Below, in pieces: positions 9,972 through 17,886 of a stretch of DNA of 64,000 nt; positions within the stretch are counted from its first letter, which is position 1, and every line of letters starts with the position of its first letter. A model generated the notes under the pieces. The model was not told the origin of the DNA. It saw nothing but the letters and a program-made list of their open reading frames with translations, and did not search any database. Origin of the DNA: Imperialibacter roseus (lineage in GTDB: Bacteria; Bacteroidota; Bacteroidia; Cytophagales; Cyclobacteriaceae); contig NZ_CP136051.1 in the NCBI RefSeq assembly GCF_032999765.1, positions 3,572,417-3,636,416 on the forward strand, given 5' to 3'. The position numbers were made by a program, and so were the translations under genes.

Positions 9972-10193
9972 ATGAAAAACTTCCCACTGATCATTATTGT
10001 CATCTTATCGGCGGCCCTGATTCTCCTGGGCATCTATTCCAAAATGCAGGCTTCCAAAGCTGAGCTTAACTCGCTAATGGCCAACAAATACCAGGAAATG
10101 ATGCTGCAGGAAAAGGAAGTGAATGAACAATTGACGGTGGAGCTGTTGGAGTGCAGGGAAGGGAATAGTGAGGAGTTAAATGGTGAGGAGTAA
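9972..10193 (+). CDS. Small membrane-anchored coiled-coil protein, array member 4 (divergent)
   Basis: 73 residues starting at the ATG at 9972 (an in-frame TTG lies at 9951, but the ATG begins right at the hydrophobic helix). It has one membrane helix (FPLIIIVILSAALILLGIYS), the shared IYSKxQASKAE junction, a shorter helical segment without the Ala/Gln repeats, and LLECREGNS near the end. It is the most divergent of the four but keeps the junction and the late cysteine. It converges with the sodium/solute symporter gene. Confidence 0.55.
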   Translation: MKNFPLIIIVILSAALILLGIYSKMQASKAELNSLMANKYQEMMLQEKEVNEQLTVELLECREGNSEELNGEE

Positions 10194-10211
10194 GTAGTAA
10201 GTGTTTGCTTG

Positions 10212-10232
10212 AAAAAAGGTAAGATACTTACC
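10212..10232 (-). terminator. Short intrinsic terminator of the SSS symporter gene
   Basis: Reading leftward, GGTAAG-TAT-CTTACC is followed directly by TTTTTTC. The 6-bp stem is short, and it overlaps the symporter stop codon, but the hairpin plus U-tract arrangement is typical. Confidence 0.35.
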
Positions 10233-11628
10233 GATTGGCTGAGATAGGAGGTTTCCTGGGAAAAAGACCGGTTCCCACGACCATTGCCGCCGCACTGGCA
10301 CCAAACCCAATAAACATAGCCGGAAACTCGAAGTGAAAAACATGTTCGCTCAGAAACCAGCTGATTAGCCCAACCACCATCGACAATATCGCCCCGCCCT
10401 GGGACGACTTTTTCCAAAACAGTGCTGTTACCATTGGCACAAATAGCGTGACCAAGCCCAAAATCGAAGATTCCGATACCAGCTCGTAAATATTGGTTCT
10501 GAAAGCAGCCAACCAGGCAGCCAAGGCAGCCATACCAACCACAGAAACCCTCAAAATAACTAAAAAGCGCTTGTCGGACATGTTTTGATCCACCAACGGA
10601 CGAATGATATTCTCCGACAAAATACTGGCAGGTGCCAGCACGGCTCCACTACATGTGCTGAAGATCGCCGACAGCAACGCCCCGAAAAACATCACTTGTA
10701 CCCATAAGTTGGTGTGTGCCATTACCATGGAGGGCAGCACCTGTTGGGTGTCTCCATCGATCAATTCCGGATAAAGCACCTTACCTGCCAGGCCAATGAA
10801 CAGCGGGAGAATAGCAATCAGGCCGTACATGCCAGCTCCCAGCAATGTAGACCGAACGGCCGTTTTCTCACTTTCGGCAGAGTTGGCCCGTTGAAAAATA
10901 TCCTGAGAAGCGAGCGAACCGAGGCCCAGCGTGAGCCAGGCCGCCAGGTAATGAATCCAGGTCATCGGGTCTCCGTCGGTAGGTACAAACGAAAAGAATC
11001 CCTCCGGCGCACCGTCCAATACTGGTGCCATTCCGCCAGCTTTATTGACAATAGTAACCGCCACAATCACCAAACCGACGACAATGATGATACTTTGCAA
11101 GAAATCAGTAATAGTTATGGCCCACATCCCTCCCATCAGTGTATAAATCGTCACCACACTAGCACTGATCAGGATGCCGTAAATGGTGGGCAGGCCGGAG
11201 ATGATCTGGATGAGTATGCCCAGTGCCACCAGCTGAGCAGCTATATAACCAAAAAAGGTCAGCAGCATGCAAAAGCTGGCGATCAACTCCACGCTTTTTC
11301 CATAGTGGTTGCGGTACAAGTCGCCGAGCGTCAGCAAGTTTAACCTGTACAACGGCTTGGCAAAGATGAGCGCAAATAAAACGAGGCAAAGCACGCCTCC
11401 GAACGGGTCTTCGATCACACCCAGCACGCCATGCTTCACAAATTCGGAGGATGCTCCAAAAATAGTCTCAGAGCCAAACCAGAGAGCAAACAGCGCTGAG
11501 GCAGAGAGAAACATGGGCAGCTTGCGGCCTGCCAGCATGAAGTCCGTGGATGTTTTGATGTACCTGGAAGCGGCTATACCAATAGCCACAGTCAATACCA
11601 GATAAATCACTACAAAAACTCCAAGCAT
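10228..11628 (-). CDS. Sodium:solute symporter (SSS family)
   Basis: 466 residues with about 13 membrane helices and SSS-family marks: an N-terminal helix with GIAASRYIKTSTDFMLAGRKLP, WFGSETIFGASSEF, TLGDLYRNHYG, YTLMGGMWAITITDFLQS, and GSLASQDIFQRANSAESEKTA. These are the core helices of Na+-coupled transporters of the PutP/SglT type. The substrate cannot be read from the sequence; proline, pantothenate and sugars are all possible. It stands alone, between the coiled-coil array (convergent) and hsp20 (same direction, about 150 bp upstream). Confidence 0.85.
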   Translation of the reverse strand: MLGVFVVIYLVLTVAIGIAASRYIKTSTDFMLAGRKLPMFLSASALFALWFGSETIFGASSEFVKHGVLGVIEDPFGGVLCLVLFALIFAKPLYRLNLLTLGDLYRNHYGKSVELIASFCMLLTFFGYIAAQLVALGILIQIISGLPTIYGILISASVVTIYTLMGGMWAITITDFLQSIIIVVGLVIVAVTIVNKAGGMAPVLDGAPEGFFSFVPTDGDPMTWIHYLAAWLTLGLGSLASQDIFQRANSAESEKTAVRSTLLGAGMYGLIAILPLFIGLAGKVLYPELIDGDTQQVLPSMVMAHTNLWVQVMFFGALLSAIFSTCSGAVLAPASILSENIIRPLVDQNMSDKRFLVILRVSVVGMAALAAWLAAFRTNIYELVSESSILGLVTLFVPMVTALFWKKSSQGGAILSMVVGLISWFLSEHVFHFEFPAMFIGFGASAAAMVVGTGLFPRKPPISANR

Positions 11629-11703
11629 TAGCCTCCGCTGAAATGTAAAAGACGAGCAGCAAAAATAGGAGTAGAAAAATGGAATACAATACCGTTAAAA
11701 CAC

Positions 11704-11735
11704 AAGACCCCACGGGCAAACGCTCGCAGGGTCTT
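11704..11735 (-). terminator. Hairpin downstream of hsp20
   Basis: AAGACCC ... GGGTCTT arms enclose a partly complementary GC-rich core (ACGGGC / GCTCGC). It lies between the hsp20 stop and the symporter start, so it suits a terminator for hsp20. The U-tract is weak (TGTGTTTT on the minus strand). Confidence 0.4.
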
Positions 11736-11777
11736 CAAAAAGGACTAATCAAAACTATGCTTAATAGTTATTCTCTT

Positions 11778-12179
11778 TTACACAGTATCTATATCTATGC
11801 TCCTGAAATATCCCTCAGCCAGTTCATTAAAAGGCATGATAACTTTCAAGTGCTTTCCTTCATACAGGGCAGTGATGCTATCCAGCTCCACGTCGAATGG
11901 GATCGGCATCAAATGTACAATATTTGGTGCTCCCTCCTGTTCATTCGTGTGGTTGGGTGCCTTATAGTTCAGGTAATGGAACACACTCAAGTGCCTGTTG
12001 TGAATTTCAATTTTGAGGTTTTCCACCGAGAGTCCCGGAGCAACCACATCCAATTCGTAGCAATCTTCCAGCTTCCGCATTTTTGTGGAAGGAAGACTCA
12101 TACCGCCATTGATTGTGTTCAGCAAATCGGCCGTCACAACCATGTTTTTTACCAAAGAGTCAGATAACTTCATTTTCAT
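11778..12179 (-). CDS. Hsp20 / alpha-crystallin family small heat shock protein
   Basis: 133 residues with the alpha-crystallin domain pattern: an ELDVVAPGLSVENLKIEIHN strand pair, a variable loop (about residues 65-88), then IPFDVELDSITALYEGKHLKVIMP, where the bacterial family usually has FxLPxxVDxxxIxAxxxxGVLxIxLP. The match to the later strands is good, but the C-terminal I-x-I/V tail is only loosely present (RSIDIDTV). It would act as an ATP-independent holdase in the cytoplasm. The variable loop is longer than in most members. Confidence 0.7.
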   Translation of the reverse strand: MKMKLSDSLVKNMVVTADLLNTINGGMSLPSTKMRKLEDCYELDVVAPGLSVENLKIEIHNRHLSVFHYLNYKAPNHTNEQEGAPNIVHLMPIPFDVELDSITALYEGKHLKVIMPFNELAEGYFRSIDIDTV

Positions 12180-12287
12180 ATATCCTAAATTCCCACATCA
12201 CCAATCAATCAATGTACCAACGCATTTTTCAGGTATTTATGTCATGTTTTCTGAATAAAAATTCATAGAATCGGTCAAATTGTCTTT

Positions 12288-12316
12288 TTGTCTGACAGAG
12301 TAATCCCGTAGTTTCG
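12288..12316 (+). promoter_or_regulatory. Candidate promoter of the PAP2 gene
   Basis: TTG (12288-12290), an 18-bp spacer, then TAGTTTCG (12309-12316), which differs from TAnnTTTG at one position. The start of transcription would fall near 12321, ten bases before the ATG at 12331. Spacing fits the Bacteroidota sigma-A pattern. Confidence 0.35.
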
Positions 12317-12330
12317 GCAAAAAACAGCTG

Positions 12331-13326
12331 ATGTTTCAAACCGAGCCAAACCATTTCCTCCAGAGTTTTGACAGCCCGGCCATTTACTGGCTTATGGACG
12401 CTACCACCAGGCTCGGGTACAACTCCGCCTTCATTGCCGTGGCCATTGTGCTCATTTTTGGCATCCATATGAAGAAGGCCTTCCTTGCTACACACATGCT
12501 TATCTGGACAGGGTTTGCCGGAGCTCTTCTGAAAGACTTTTTTGCCCTGCCCCGCCCGGAAAATGTTGATTCATCGCTCAAGCACCTTGTCAATGAGTTC
12601 AATGCCGTTTCTCCCTTCGTCAGAAAAGGCGGGCAATCCTTTTTCAGCCTACCTGCACCGGAAGCCATTGAATACTACAGAGAGAACAAGCTCGATTCTC
12701 ATGGGTTTCCATCAGGTCATGTGAGTGGCTCGGTGGCTTACTGGGGAGGTATTGCGTTGCTGTTTAACCGAACCTGGGTGAGGGTGGCGGCCATCATTAT
12801 CATTGCGCTGATGCCATTTTCACGCATGTACCTCGGCAGGCACTTCCTGGCCGATGTGCTGGGTGGGCTCGTTCTCGGTGGCATCACCGTTTGGCTGGCG
12901 TGGTTTTTTCTGATCAAAAAGAATAAACTTTCGGCCTATCTCTCCCTCAGCAGGCTGCGACTGCAAATGAATATGCCTACTCTCATTTTCATTTCTTCTT
13001 GTGTTATACTTCCCATCGTTTTCATTTTCCTGGGCAACAGCATAGCTGCTCAATTCCTGGGGCTCAATATTGCTTTCCTCCTCATTGGCTTGCAGGGATT
13101 CCCCTCGGATGAAGGTAAGTGGCCGATCCGGGTTTTAAGAGTGGTGTTGGCCATTGTGGTATTGGTGGGGAGCAGTATTCTCCTTGATCAACTGATCAGG
13201 GCTGTCGGGTTGAAAGGCAATAACACTGTGCTGTTGATGAAAAGGGCTTTGGAGATGTTTTTGTTGATTTGGGGCAGCACGGCTATTGCTAAGAAACTGG
13301 GATGGTATAAAAGCCAGACAGGGTAA
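12331..13326 (+). CDS. PAP2 superfamily membrane phosphatase
   Basis: 331 residues, about nine membrane helices. The three PAP2 phosphatase motifs are present in order: KDFFALPRP (KxxxxxxRP), FPSGH, and SRMYLGRHFLADVLGG (SRxxxxxHxxxD). These build a histidine-phosphatase site facing the periplasm. Substrates in this group are lipid phosphates such as undecaprenyl pyrophosphate, phosphatidate or phosphatidylglycerophosphate. About 90 residues separate the first and second motifs, longer than in minimal members, and a C-terminal membrane extension of about 120 residues is also present. Confidence 0.85.
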   Translation: MFQTEPNHFLQSFDSPAIYWLMDATTRLGYNSAFIAVAIVLIFGIHMKKAFLATHMLIWTGFAGALLKDFFALPRPENVDSSLKHLVNEFNAVSPFVRKGGQSFFSLPAPEAIEYYRENKLDSHGFPSGHVSGSVAYWGGIALLFNRTWVRVAAIIIIALMPFSRMYLGRHFLADVLGGLVLGGITVWLAWFFLIKKNKLSAYLSLSRLRLQMNMPTLIFISSCVILPIVFIFLGNSIAAQFLGLNIAFLLIGLQGFPSDEGKWPIRVLRVVLAIVVLVGSSILLDQLIRAVGLKGNNTVLLMKRALEMFLLIWGSTAIAKKLGWYKSQTG

Positions 13327-13341
13327 TTGACTATTTTTCAT

Positions 13342-13349
13342 TATTTTTG
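13342..13349 (+). promoter_or_regulatory. Candidate -7 box for the VapBC-like pair
   Basis: TATTTTTG matches TAnnTTTG exactly, 45 bp before the antitoxin ATG. A TTG occurs upstream at 13327-13329 but the spacing (12 bp) is shorter than usual, so only the -7 element is supported. Confidence 0.35.
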
Positions 13350-13394
13350 ACTTGTAAGAAGTGCAGGAGTCTTTTTTCTTTTAATAAATGAACC

Positions 13395-13598
13395 ATGAGA
13401 ACCATCACGATAGACATTATTAACGAAAAGGCTATTAGCTTATTAAAAGATTTAGAACTGCTTAAGCTCATCAGAGTTCGAAAAGAAAAACTAGTTGATA
13501 AAACGACTAATTGGGCTAAGTACAAAGGAGCCATGACCAAGCAGCCATTGCATGATATTGACAAGCAGCTTGATGATCTGCGTGACGAATGGGAATAG
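13395..13598 (+). CDS. VapB-like antitoxin
   Basis: 67 residues. It starts with a short beta-strand/helix (MRTITIDIINEKAISLLKDL) and ends with an acidic C-terminus (DKQLDDLRDEWE), the usual layout of antitoxins paired with PIN-domain toxins in Bacteroidota. Its stop overlaps the start of the PIN-domain gene by 10 bp, so the two are translationally coupled. The antitoxin would bind the toxin through the C-terminus and the operon promoter through the N-terminus. The call rests on context and size; sequence similarity to named VapB types is weak. Confidence 0.65.
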   Translation: MRTITIDIINEKAISLLKDLELLKLIRVRKEKLVDKTTNWAKYKGAMTKQPLHDIDKQLDDLRDEWE

Positions 13599-13984
13599 AA
13601 TACCTTTGGGTTACCAATGTGGTCATCTACTATCTACAGCAACAGTTTTCTCCATCTGCAGAAAAATTCATAGACGCTATTTTAGCCAATTCTCAACCAT
13701 CAATTTCAAGTATTACTGAGATTGAACTCTTGTGCTGGAATGCGCCAACAGAAAAAGACCTGGAAGTAGTAAAAAACTTCATTGAGGATGCATGGGTATT
13801 TGAGCTTGAAAGCGCTGTTAAAATGAAAACTGCTGAAATCCGCAAAGCTCATAAGGTAAAACTACCCGATGCGATCATTGCCGCCACTGCCGTCGAATTT
13901 GACTTGACTCTTTTGACGAGAAATATCAATGACTTCAAAAATATACAAGCTTTGAAATTGGCAAACCCTTACGAAATTCAGTAG
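13589..13984 (+). CDS. PIN-domain VapC-like toxin with a substituted active-site Asp
   Basis: 131 residues with PIN-domain signatures: EYLWVTNVVIYYLQQ at the N-terminus, ITEIELLCW (acidic pair 44/46), KLPDAIIAAT (Asp 94) and LLTRNINDF (Asp 115). These acids coordinate Mg2+ for ribonuclease action. In functional relatives the first motif reads LWDTN, but here codon 8 is GTT (Val) where GAT (Asp) is expected, a single-base change. The other three acidic positions are intact and the frame is unbroken, so this looks like a recent catalytic loss or a neutralised toxin. It is coupled to the upstream antitoxin. Confidence 0.8.
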   Translation: MGIEYLWVTNVVIYYLQQQFSPSAEKFIDAILANSQPSISSITEIELLCWNAPTEKDLEVVKNFIEDAWVFELESAVKMKTAEIRKAHKVKLPDAIIAATAVEFDLTLLTRNINDFKNIQALKLANPYEIQ

Positions 13985-14026
13985 TAATTTCTCAGATTTA
14001 ACTGGTTTTCAACTTTATCCCCGCAA

Positions 14027-14746
14027 TCAATTATCCTGCTCCTTGAACACCTTCTTTAACAGTTCGGTAGTTCGGGCGCCGGGGTTGCTGCGGATATTGG
14101 CTTCTTCCTGGGCCACCAGTTTGAACAGACCGTCAATAGCCAATGTGGTTGCGTAGTCGTTCAGGTCAGGGTTGACCTTGTCCACAAATGGAATCTTGTT
14201 GTAAGTATTTACCAGGTCGCCGTAGTATTTAGTCGCATTCACCTTGTCCAACGCCTTTTGAATGACAGGCTTAAATTTGTCCTCAAGTTGGCTGGTCGTT
14301 GTCTTCTGCAAGTATTGAGTGGCGGCGTCCTTGTCTCCCTTCAGGATATTCCAGGCGTCATTGATTGTCATTTGTTTTATCGCACTCACAAAGATCGGTG
14401 CCGCCTGTTTGGCTGCTTCTTCAGCTCCCCTGTTGAGTGTTTCAATGAACTGATCCACCTGCTTATCCATCCCCAGCTGACGGAGCTTTGTCTCCACTTT
14501 TTGCACGTCAGGAGGAAAAGGAATCTTGATCTGAGGGTTTTTGTAGTAGCCATCGACAGCAGAGGCTTTTTTGGCTCCGTTGGTAATCCCTTTTTCCAGC
14601 GCCTCCTTCAATCCCGATACCACCTCCTCGGTGGTTGGCTTGGCGTCTTTCAGGTAGCCGTCAACTGTTTTCTGTATTTGCTGAACTGAGCAGGCTGAAA
14701 TTGCCAGTATGCCAAAGGCCAATATTGTTGCAGATAAAAATCTCAT
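14027..14746 (-). CDS. DUF4197 family lipoprotein
   Basis: 239 residues, lipoprotein signal (LAFGILAISAC). The rest matches DUF4197: GLKEALEKGITNGAKKAS, a YYKNPQIKIPFPPDVQKVE stretch, NRGAEEAAKQAAPIFVSAIK, ILKGDKDAATQYLQKTT, and LFKLVAQEEANIRSNP near the end. The family consists of secreted or periplasmic helical proteins without an assigned role, and is widespread in Proteobacteria and Bacteroidota. It diverges from cinA across 158 bp and converges with the VapBC-like pair. Confidence 0.85.
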   Translation of the reverse strand: MRFLSATILAFGILAISACSVQQIQKTVDGYLKDAKPTTEEVVSGLKEALEKGITNGAKKASAVDGYYKNPQIKIPFPPDVQKVETKLRQLGMDKQVDQFIETLNRGAEEAAKQAAPIFVSAIKQMTINDAWNILKGDKDAATQYLQKTTTSQLEDKFKPVIQKALDKVNATKYYGDLVNTYNKIPFVDKVNPDLNDYATTLAIDGLFKLVAQEEANIRSNPGARTTELLKKVFKEQDN

Positions 14747-14849
14747 TACGTTGCTGTTTTAAACTTTTTCAAATAAAACCACTTTATATGTTTATAGCTA
14801 AAAAACGATGTTACAAATTTGGCAGGAATTTAAAGTAGCCGAACCCAGT

Positions 14850-14877
14850 TTGATAACACAGCGATCTATTAACTTTC
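14850..14877 (+). promoter_or_regulatory. cinA: Candidate cinA promoter
   Basis: TTG (14850-14852), 17-bp spacer, TAACTTTC (14870-14877), one mismatch from TAnnTTTG. The predicted start is about 20 bp before the cinA ATG. Confidence 0.35.
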
Positions 14878-14904
14878 GCCAGAATAACGAACAACATCTC
14901 ATCC

Positions 14905-16167
14905 ATGCATATCACCGCAGAAATACTCACTATTGGAGATGAAATCCTTTACGGACAAATCAATGATACCAACTCCACCTGGATAGGTCAGCAACTATCA
15001 GAACGGGGCATAAAGGTAATCCGCAAAACCACGGTAGGTGACGTAGAAAACGAAATGATGGCCGCCTTTGCTGAGGCAGAAAAAAGGGCAGATATCATCA
15101 TCATCACAGGCGGCCTGGGTCCGACCAAGGACGACTTGACTAAACCTTTATTGGCCAGGTACTTTGGTATGGAACTGGCATTACATGAAGAAGCCCTCGC
15201 AGAGATCACCGCCCTTTTTGAGAAGCGTGGCTTTCAAATGACTGACACCAACCGCCAGCAGGCGTGGTTGCCCAAAGGGAGCACCAAACTCACCAACCGC
15301 ATGGGCACCGCTCCGGGCATGTGGTTCGAAAAAGGCGACAAAACCTTTGTGTCGCTCCCAGGTGTGCCTTACGAAATGAAAGTGTTGATCAGCGAACAGG
15401 TCATCCCCAGGCTAAGAGAAAAATATACCCTGCCGGTTATCTACCACAAAATGATCCGTACTATCGGTATTGGTGAGTCATGGTTGTCGGACAAAATTGA
15501 ATGGTGGGAAACATCGCTGCCTCCGCACATCAGGCTGGCCTATCTTCCCAGCCCCGGAGAGGTGAAGCTACGGCTGACGGGTGCCGGCCCCAACCTGGAG
15601 ACGCTGGCGAAAGAAGTGCAAGCTGAAATAGACCGGGTGCTGCCCGATATTCAAAAGTTTGTATACGGCTACGATCAGGAAACCATTGAATCAGCCATCG
15701 GCAAGCTGCTGCTGGAGCGCAAGCTGACAGTGTCTACCGCCGAAAGCTGCACGGGCGGCTACCTCGCTCACGAAATCACGAGCGTACCAGGCAGTTCCGC
15801 CTATTATGTAGGCAGCATTATCTCCTACGACAATCGTATCAAAACCGATGAGCTGGGCGTAAAGCAGGAAACCCTCGACACGGTGGGCGCTGTGAGCGAA
15901 GAAACTGTGCGACAAATGGCGGAGGGCGTGAGAAAAAGGCTGAAAACGGATATTGGGCTGGCTACATCGGGTGTTGCGGGCCCAGACGGTGGTACGCCTG
16001 AAAAACCTGTCGGTACCGTGTGGATTGCCTGCGCTTTTGAGGGGCAAACTTTTACACGAAAGCTACAACTGACCACCGACAGGCAAATCAATATCCACGC
16101 CAGTGCGTTGCACACACTGAATCTTTTAAGGACATCGCTGATGGAAATGGAGGAGGTTGCTAAATAA
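14905..16167 (+). CDS. cinA: CinA family protein (NMN deamidase / ADP-ribose pyrophosphatase)
   Basis: 420 residues with both CinA domains. The N-terminal molybdopterin-binding-like (COG1058) domain has TIGDEILYGQINDTNSTWIG and IITGGLGPTKDDLTK. The C-terminal domain has STAESCTGGYLAHEITSVPG and GVAGPDGGTPEKPVGTVWIA. The C-terminal domain of this family deamidates nicotinamide mononucleotide in pyridine nucleotide recycling, and the N-terminal domain hydrolyses ADP-ribose. It is a single cytoplasmic enzyme, not linked to recA here. Confidence 0.93.
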   Translation: MHITAEILTIGDEILYGQINDTNSTWIGQQLSERGIKVIRKTTVGDVENEMMAAFAEAEKRADIIIITGGLGPTKDDLTKPLLARYFGMELALHEEALAEITALFEKRGFQMTDTNRQQAWLPKGSTKLTNRMGTAPGMWFEKGDKTFVSLPGVPYEMKVLISEQVIPRLREKYTLPVIYHKMIRTIGIGESWLSDKIEWWETSLPPHIRLAYLPSPGEVKLRLTGAGPNLETLAKEVQAEIDRVLPDIQKFVYGYDQETIESAIGKLLLERKLTVSTAESCTGGYLAHEITSVPGSSAYYVGSIISYDNRIKTDELGVKQETLDTVGAVSEETVRQMAEGVRKRLKTDIGLATSGVAGPDGGTPEKPVGTVWIACAFEGQTFTRKLQLTTDRQINIHASALHTLNLLRTSLMEMEEVAK

Positions 16168-16393
16168 GTGTTCTCTCTCTGCCCGGTTTGGTAAAGCTTA
16201 CGACACTGCAAGGAAAAATTATACATCATTCCCATTAAAATGTTAACTTAGAGGCCGTAAGCGCTATTTTGCACACAAACGATTCTTAGGTTTTAGTCTA
16301 TAAAGAGACGATGAATTAGAAGAATATTTTGAAAAGCAATAAACAACAATACAAATAACCTATTACCCAAAAGGATACGAAATACTTAGTGAC

Positions 16394-17662
16394 ATGGCAG
16401 TAGTTGAAATGGTGATGCCCAAAATGGGTGAAAGTATAATGGAAGGCACGATCCTTTCATGGTTGAAAAAGCCAGGAGAGACCATTGAACAGGATGAGTC
16501 GGTGCTGGAAGTGGCTACTGATAAAGTGGATACGGAGGTGCCCGCCACCCATGCTGGCGTGTTGAAAGAGATTTTGGCCAAAGAGGGTGAAGTAGTGCAG
16601 GTGGGCAAAGCCATTGCGATTATAGAAATTGAAGGAAGCAGTGAAAACGGACATACTGCTGACATCTCAGGGAATGGCAAGGACGCTGTGGCTCTTGCTA
16701 CCGAAATGGTCGAAACAGCCGTAGCAGCAGTGAGCCACACCCCCATTGCAAAGCCAAGCTCCGACAGATTCTACTCTCCCCTTGTGATGAGCATAGCCAA
16801 AGAAGAAAAGATCAGCACGTCAGAGCTGGAAGGAATTCCCGGCACTGGCAAGGAAGGCCGTGTTACCAAAAACGATATCCTCGCTTACATTCAAACCAGA
16901 GGAAAAAGCGCTGCCCCTAAAGTGGCCGAACCAATAAAAATCACTTACAGCGGCGACGATGAAATCATCGAAATGGATCGCATGCGCAAGATGATTGCAG
17001 AACGCATGCTGAGCAGCAGGCAGATCAGCGCTCATGTAACCTCATTTGTGGAAGCCGACGTAACCAACGTGGTGAACTGGAGAAACAAATGGAAGCGTTC
17101 CTTTCAGGAAAAGGAAAGAGCGGCCCTTACCTATACCCCCATTTTCATTGAAGCGATTGTGAAGGCCATCAAGGACTTCCCCATGATCAATATCTCGGTA
17201 GATGGCACAAAGATTGTCAGGCACCAGGCTGTGCACATTGGTATGGCCGTGGCATTGCCATCAGGCAACCTGATTGTGCCCGTGATCAAAAATGCAGACA
17301 AGCTGAGCCTGCTGGGCATTACCCATGCGGTGAACGACCTGGCTGAACGTGCCCGCACCAACAACCTGAAGGCCGACGAGCTTTCAGGAGGCACCTACAC
17401 CATCTCCAATGTGGGTGGTTTTGGCAATATCATGGGCACGCCTATTATCATGCAGCCTCAGGTGGCTATTATGGCCGTGGGTGCAGTGAAGAAAAAGCCA
17501 GCGGTAATCGAAACCCCACAGGGCGACTTCATCGGCATCCGCCACATGATGTTCCTCAGCCACAGCTACGACCACCGGGTGGTGGACGGCGCACTAGGAG
17601 GCATGTTTGTGAGGAAGGTAGCGGATTATTTGGAGCAGTTTGATACGACCCGTTCTATTTAG
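16394..17662 (+). CDS. Dihydrolipoamide acyltransferase (2-oxoacid dehydrogenase E2)
   Basis: 422 residues with the E2 domain order: one lipoyl domain (lipoyl Lys in ATDKVDTE, about residue 43), an E3/E1-binding domain (SPLVMSIAKEEKISTSELEG... GRVTKNDILAYI, about 122-172), then the catalytic acyltransferase domain ending with SHSYDHRVVDG, where His and Asp are catalytic. The single lipoyl domain fits branched-chain or 2-oxoglutarate type complexes as well as pyruvate; the substrate cannot be fixed. No E1 or E3 gene is adjacent, so this is an orphan copy. A degraded copy of its 3' end lies 115 bp downstream. Confidence 0.88.
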   Translation: MAVVEMVMPKMGESIMEGTILSWLKKPGETIEQDESVLEVATDKVDTEVPATHAGVLKEILAKEGEVVQVGKAIAIIEIEGSSENGHTADISGNGKDAVALATEMVETAVAAVSHTPIAKPSSDRFYSPLVMSIAKEEKISTSELEGIPGTGKEGRVTKNDILAYIQTRGKSAAPKVAEPIKITYSGDDEIIEMDRMRKMIAERMLSSRQISAHVTSFVEADVTNVVNWRNKWKRSFQEKERAALTYTPIFIEAIVKAIKDFPMINISVDGTKIVRHQAVHIGMAVALPSGNLIVPVIKNADKLSLLGITHAVNDLAERARTNNLKADELSGGTYTISNVGGFGNIMGTPIIMQPQVAIMAVGAVKKKPAVIETPQGDFIGIRHMMFLSHSYDHRVVDGALGGMFVRKVADYLEQFDTTRSI

Positions 17663-17700
17663 CTACACCAAGATTTGAAGCTCACCAACGACCACTTTAA

Positions 17701-17726
17701 AGCTCAAATTGAGTTGAATTTGAGCT
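17701..17726 (+). terminator. Inverted repeat after the E2 gene
   Basis: Perfect 10-bp arms AGCTCAAATT / AATTTGAGCT with a 6-nt loop, 38 bp after the E2 stop. It probably ends E2 transcription, but the stem is AT-rich and the downstream T content is moderate. Confidence 0.4.
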
Positions 17727-17777
17727 GTATTTCTAATATAGATGAGCCATAAATGCATTTCGACTAGCATTTTCTTT

Positions 17778-17864
17778 ATGATATTCCTCAGCCACGGCTA
17801 CGACCATCAAATAGCGAATGGAGCTTTGGGCGGCTGTTTTTTTGAAAGTGGGCTACTCAAATAG
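17778..17864 (+). pseudogene. Decayed duplicate of the E2 acyltransferase 3' end
   Basis: These 29 codons read MIFLSHGYDHQIANGALGG then diverge to a stop. The intact E2 gene reads MMFLSHSYDHRVVDGALGG at the equivalent place (17547-17603). At DNA level the first 31 bases differ at only three positions. The catalytic Asp of HxxxDG has become Asn. The remnant has the same orientation as E2, no start signals of its own, and lies between E2 and the AT-rich methyltransferase module. It could be an island attachment scar or a small tandem duplication. Confidence 0.75.
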
Positions 17865-17886
17865 TTATTTTAACACTCCTATTAGT

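Noticed and set aside
9035-10193. Phage lysis (Rz-like) or toxin genes
   Set aside because: No holin, endolysin or antitoxin partner, and no phage gene nearby; the coiled-coil architecture alone is not enough.
10714-11343. 209-codon frame on the plus strand opposite the symporter gene
   Set aside because: It is antisense to a clear SSS transporter and its product is His/Gln-rich low-grade sequence; a shadow frame.
13395-13984. Frameshift in the VapBC-like pair
   Set aside because: The 10-bp overlap is a normal coupling; both frames are open. The only defect seen is the Val for Asp change.
14258-14689. 143-codon plus-strand frame
   Set aside because: Antisense to the DUF4197 gene, Cys/Leu-rich product with no domain.
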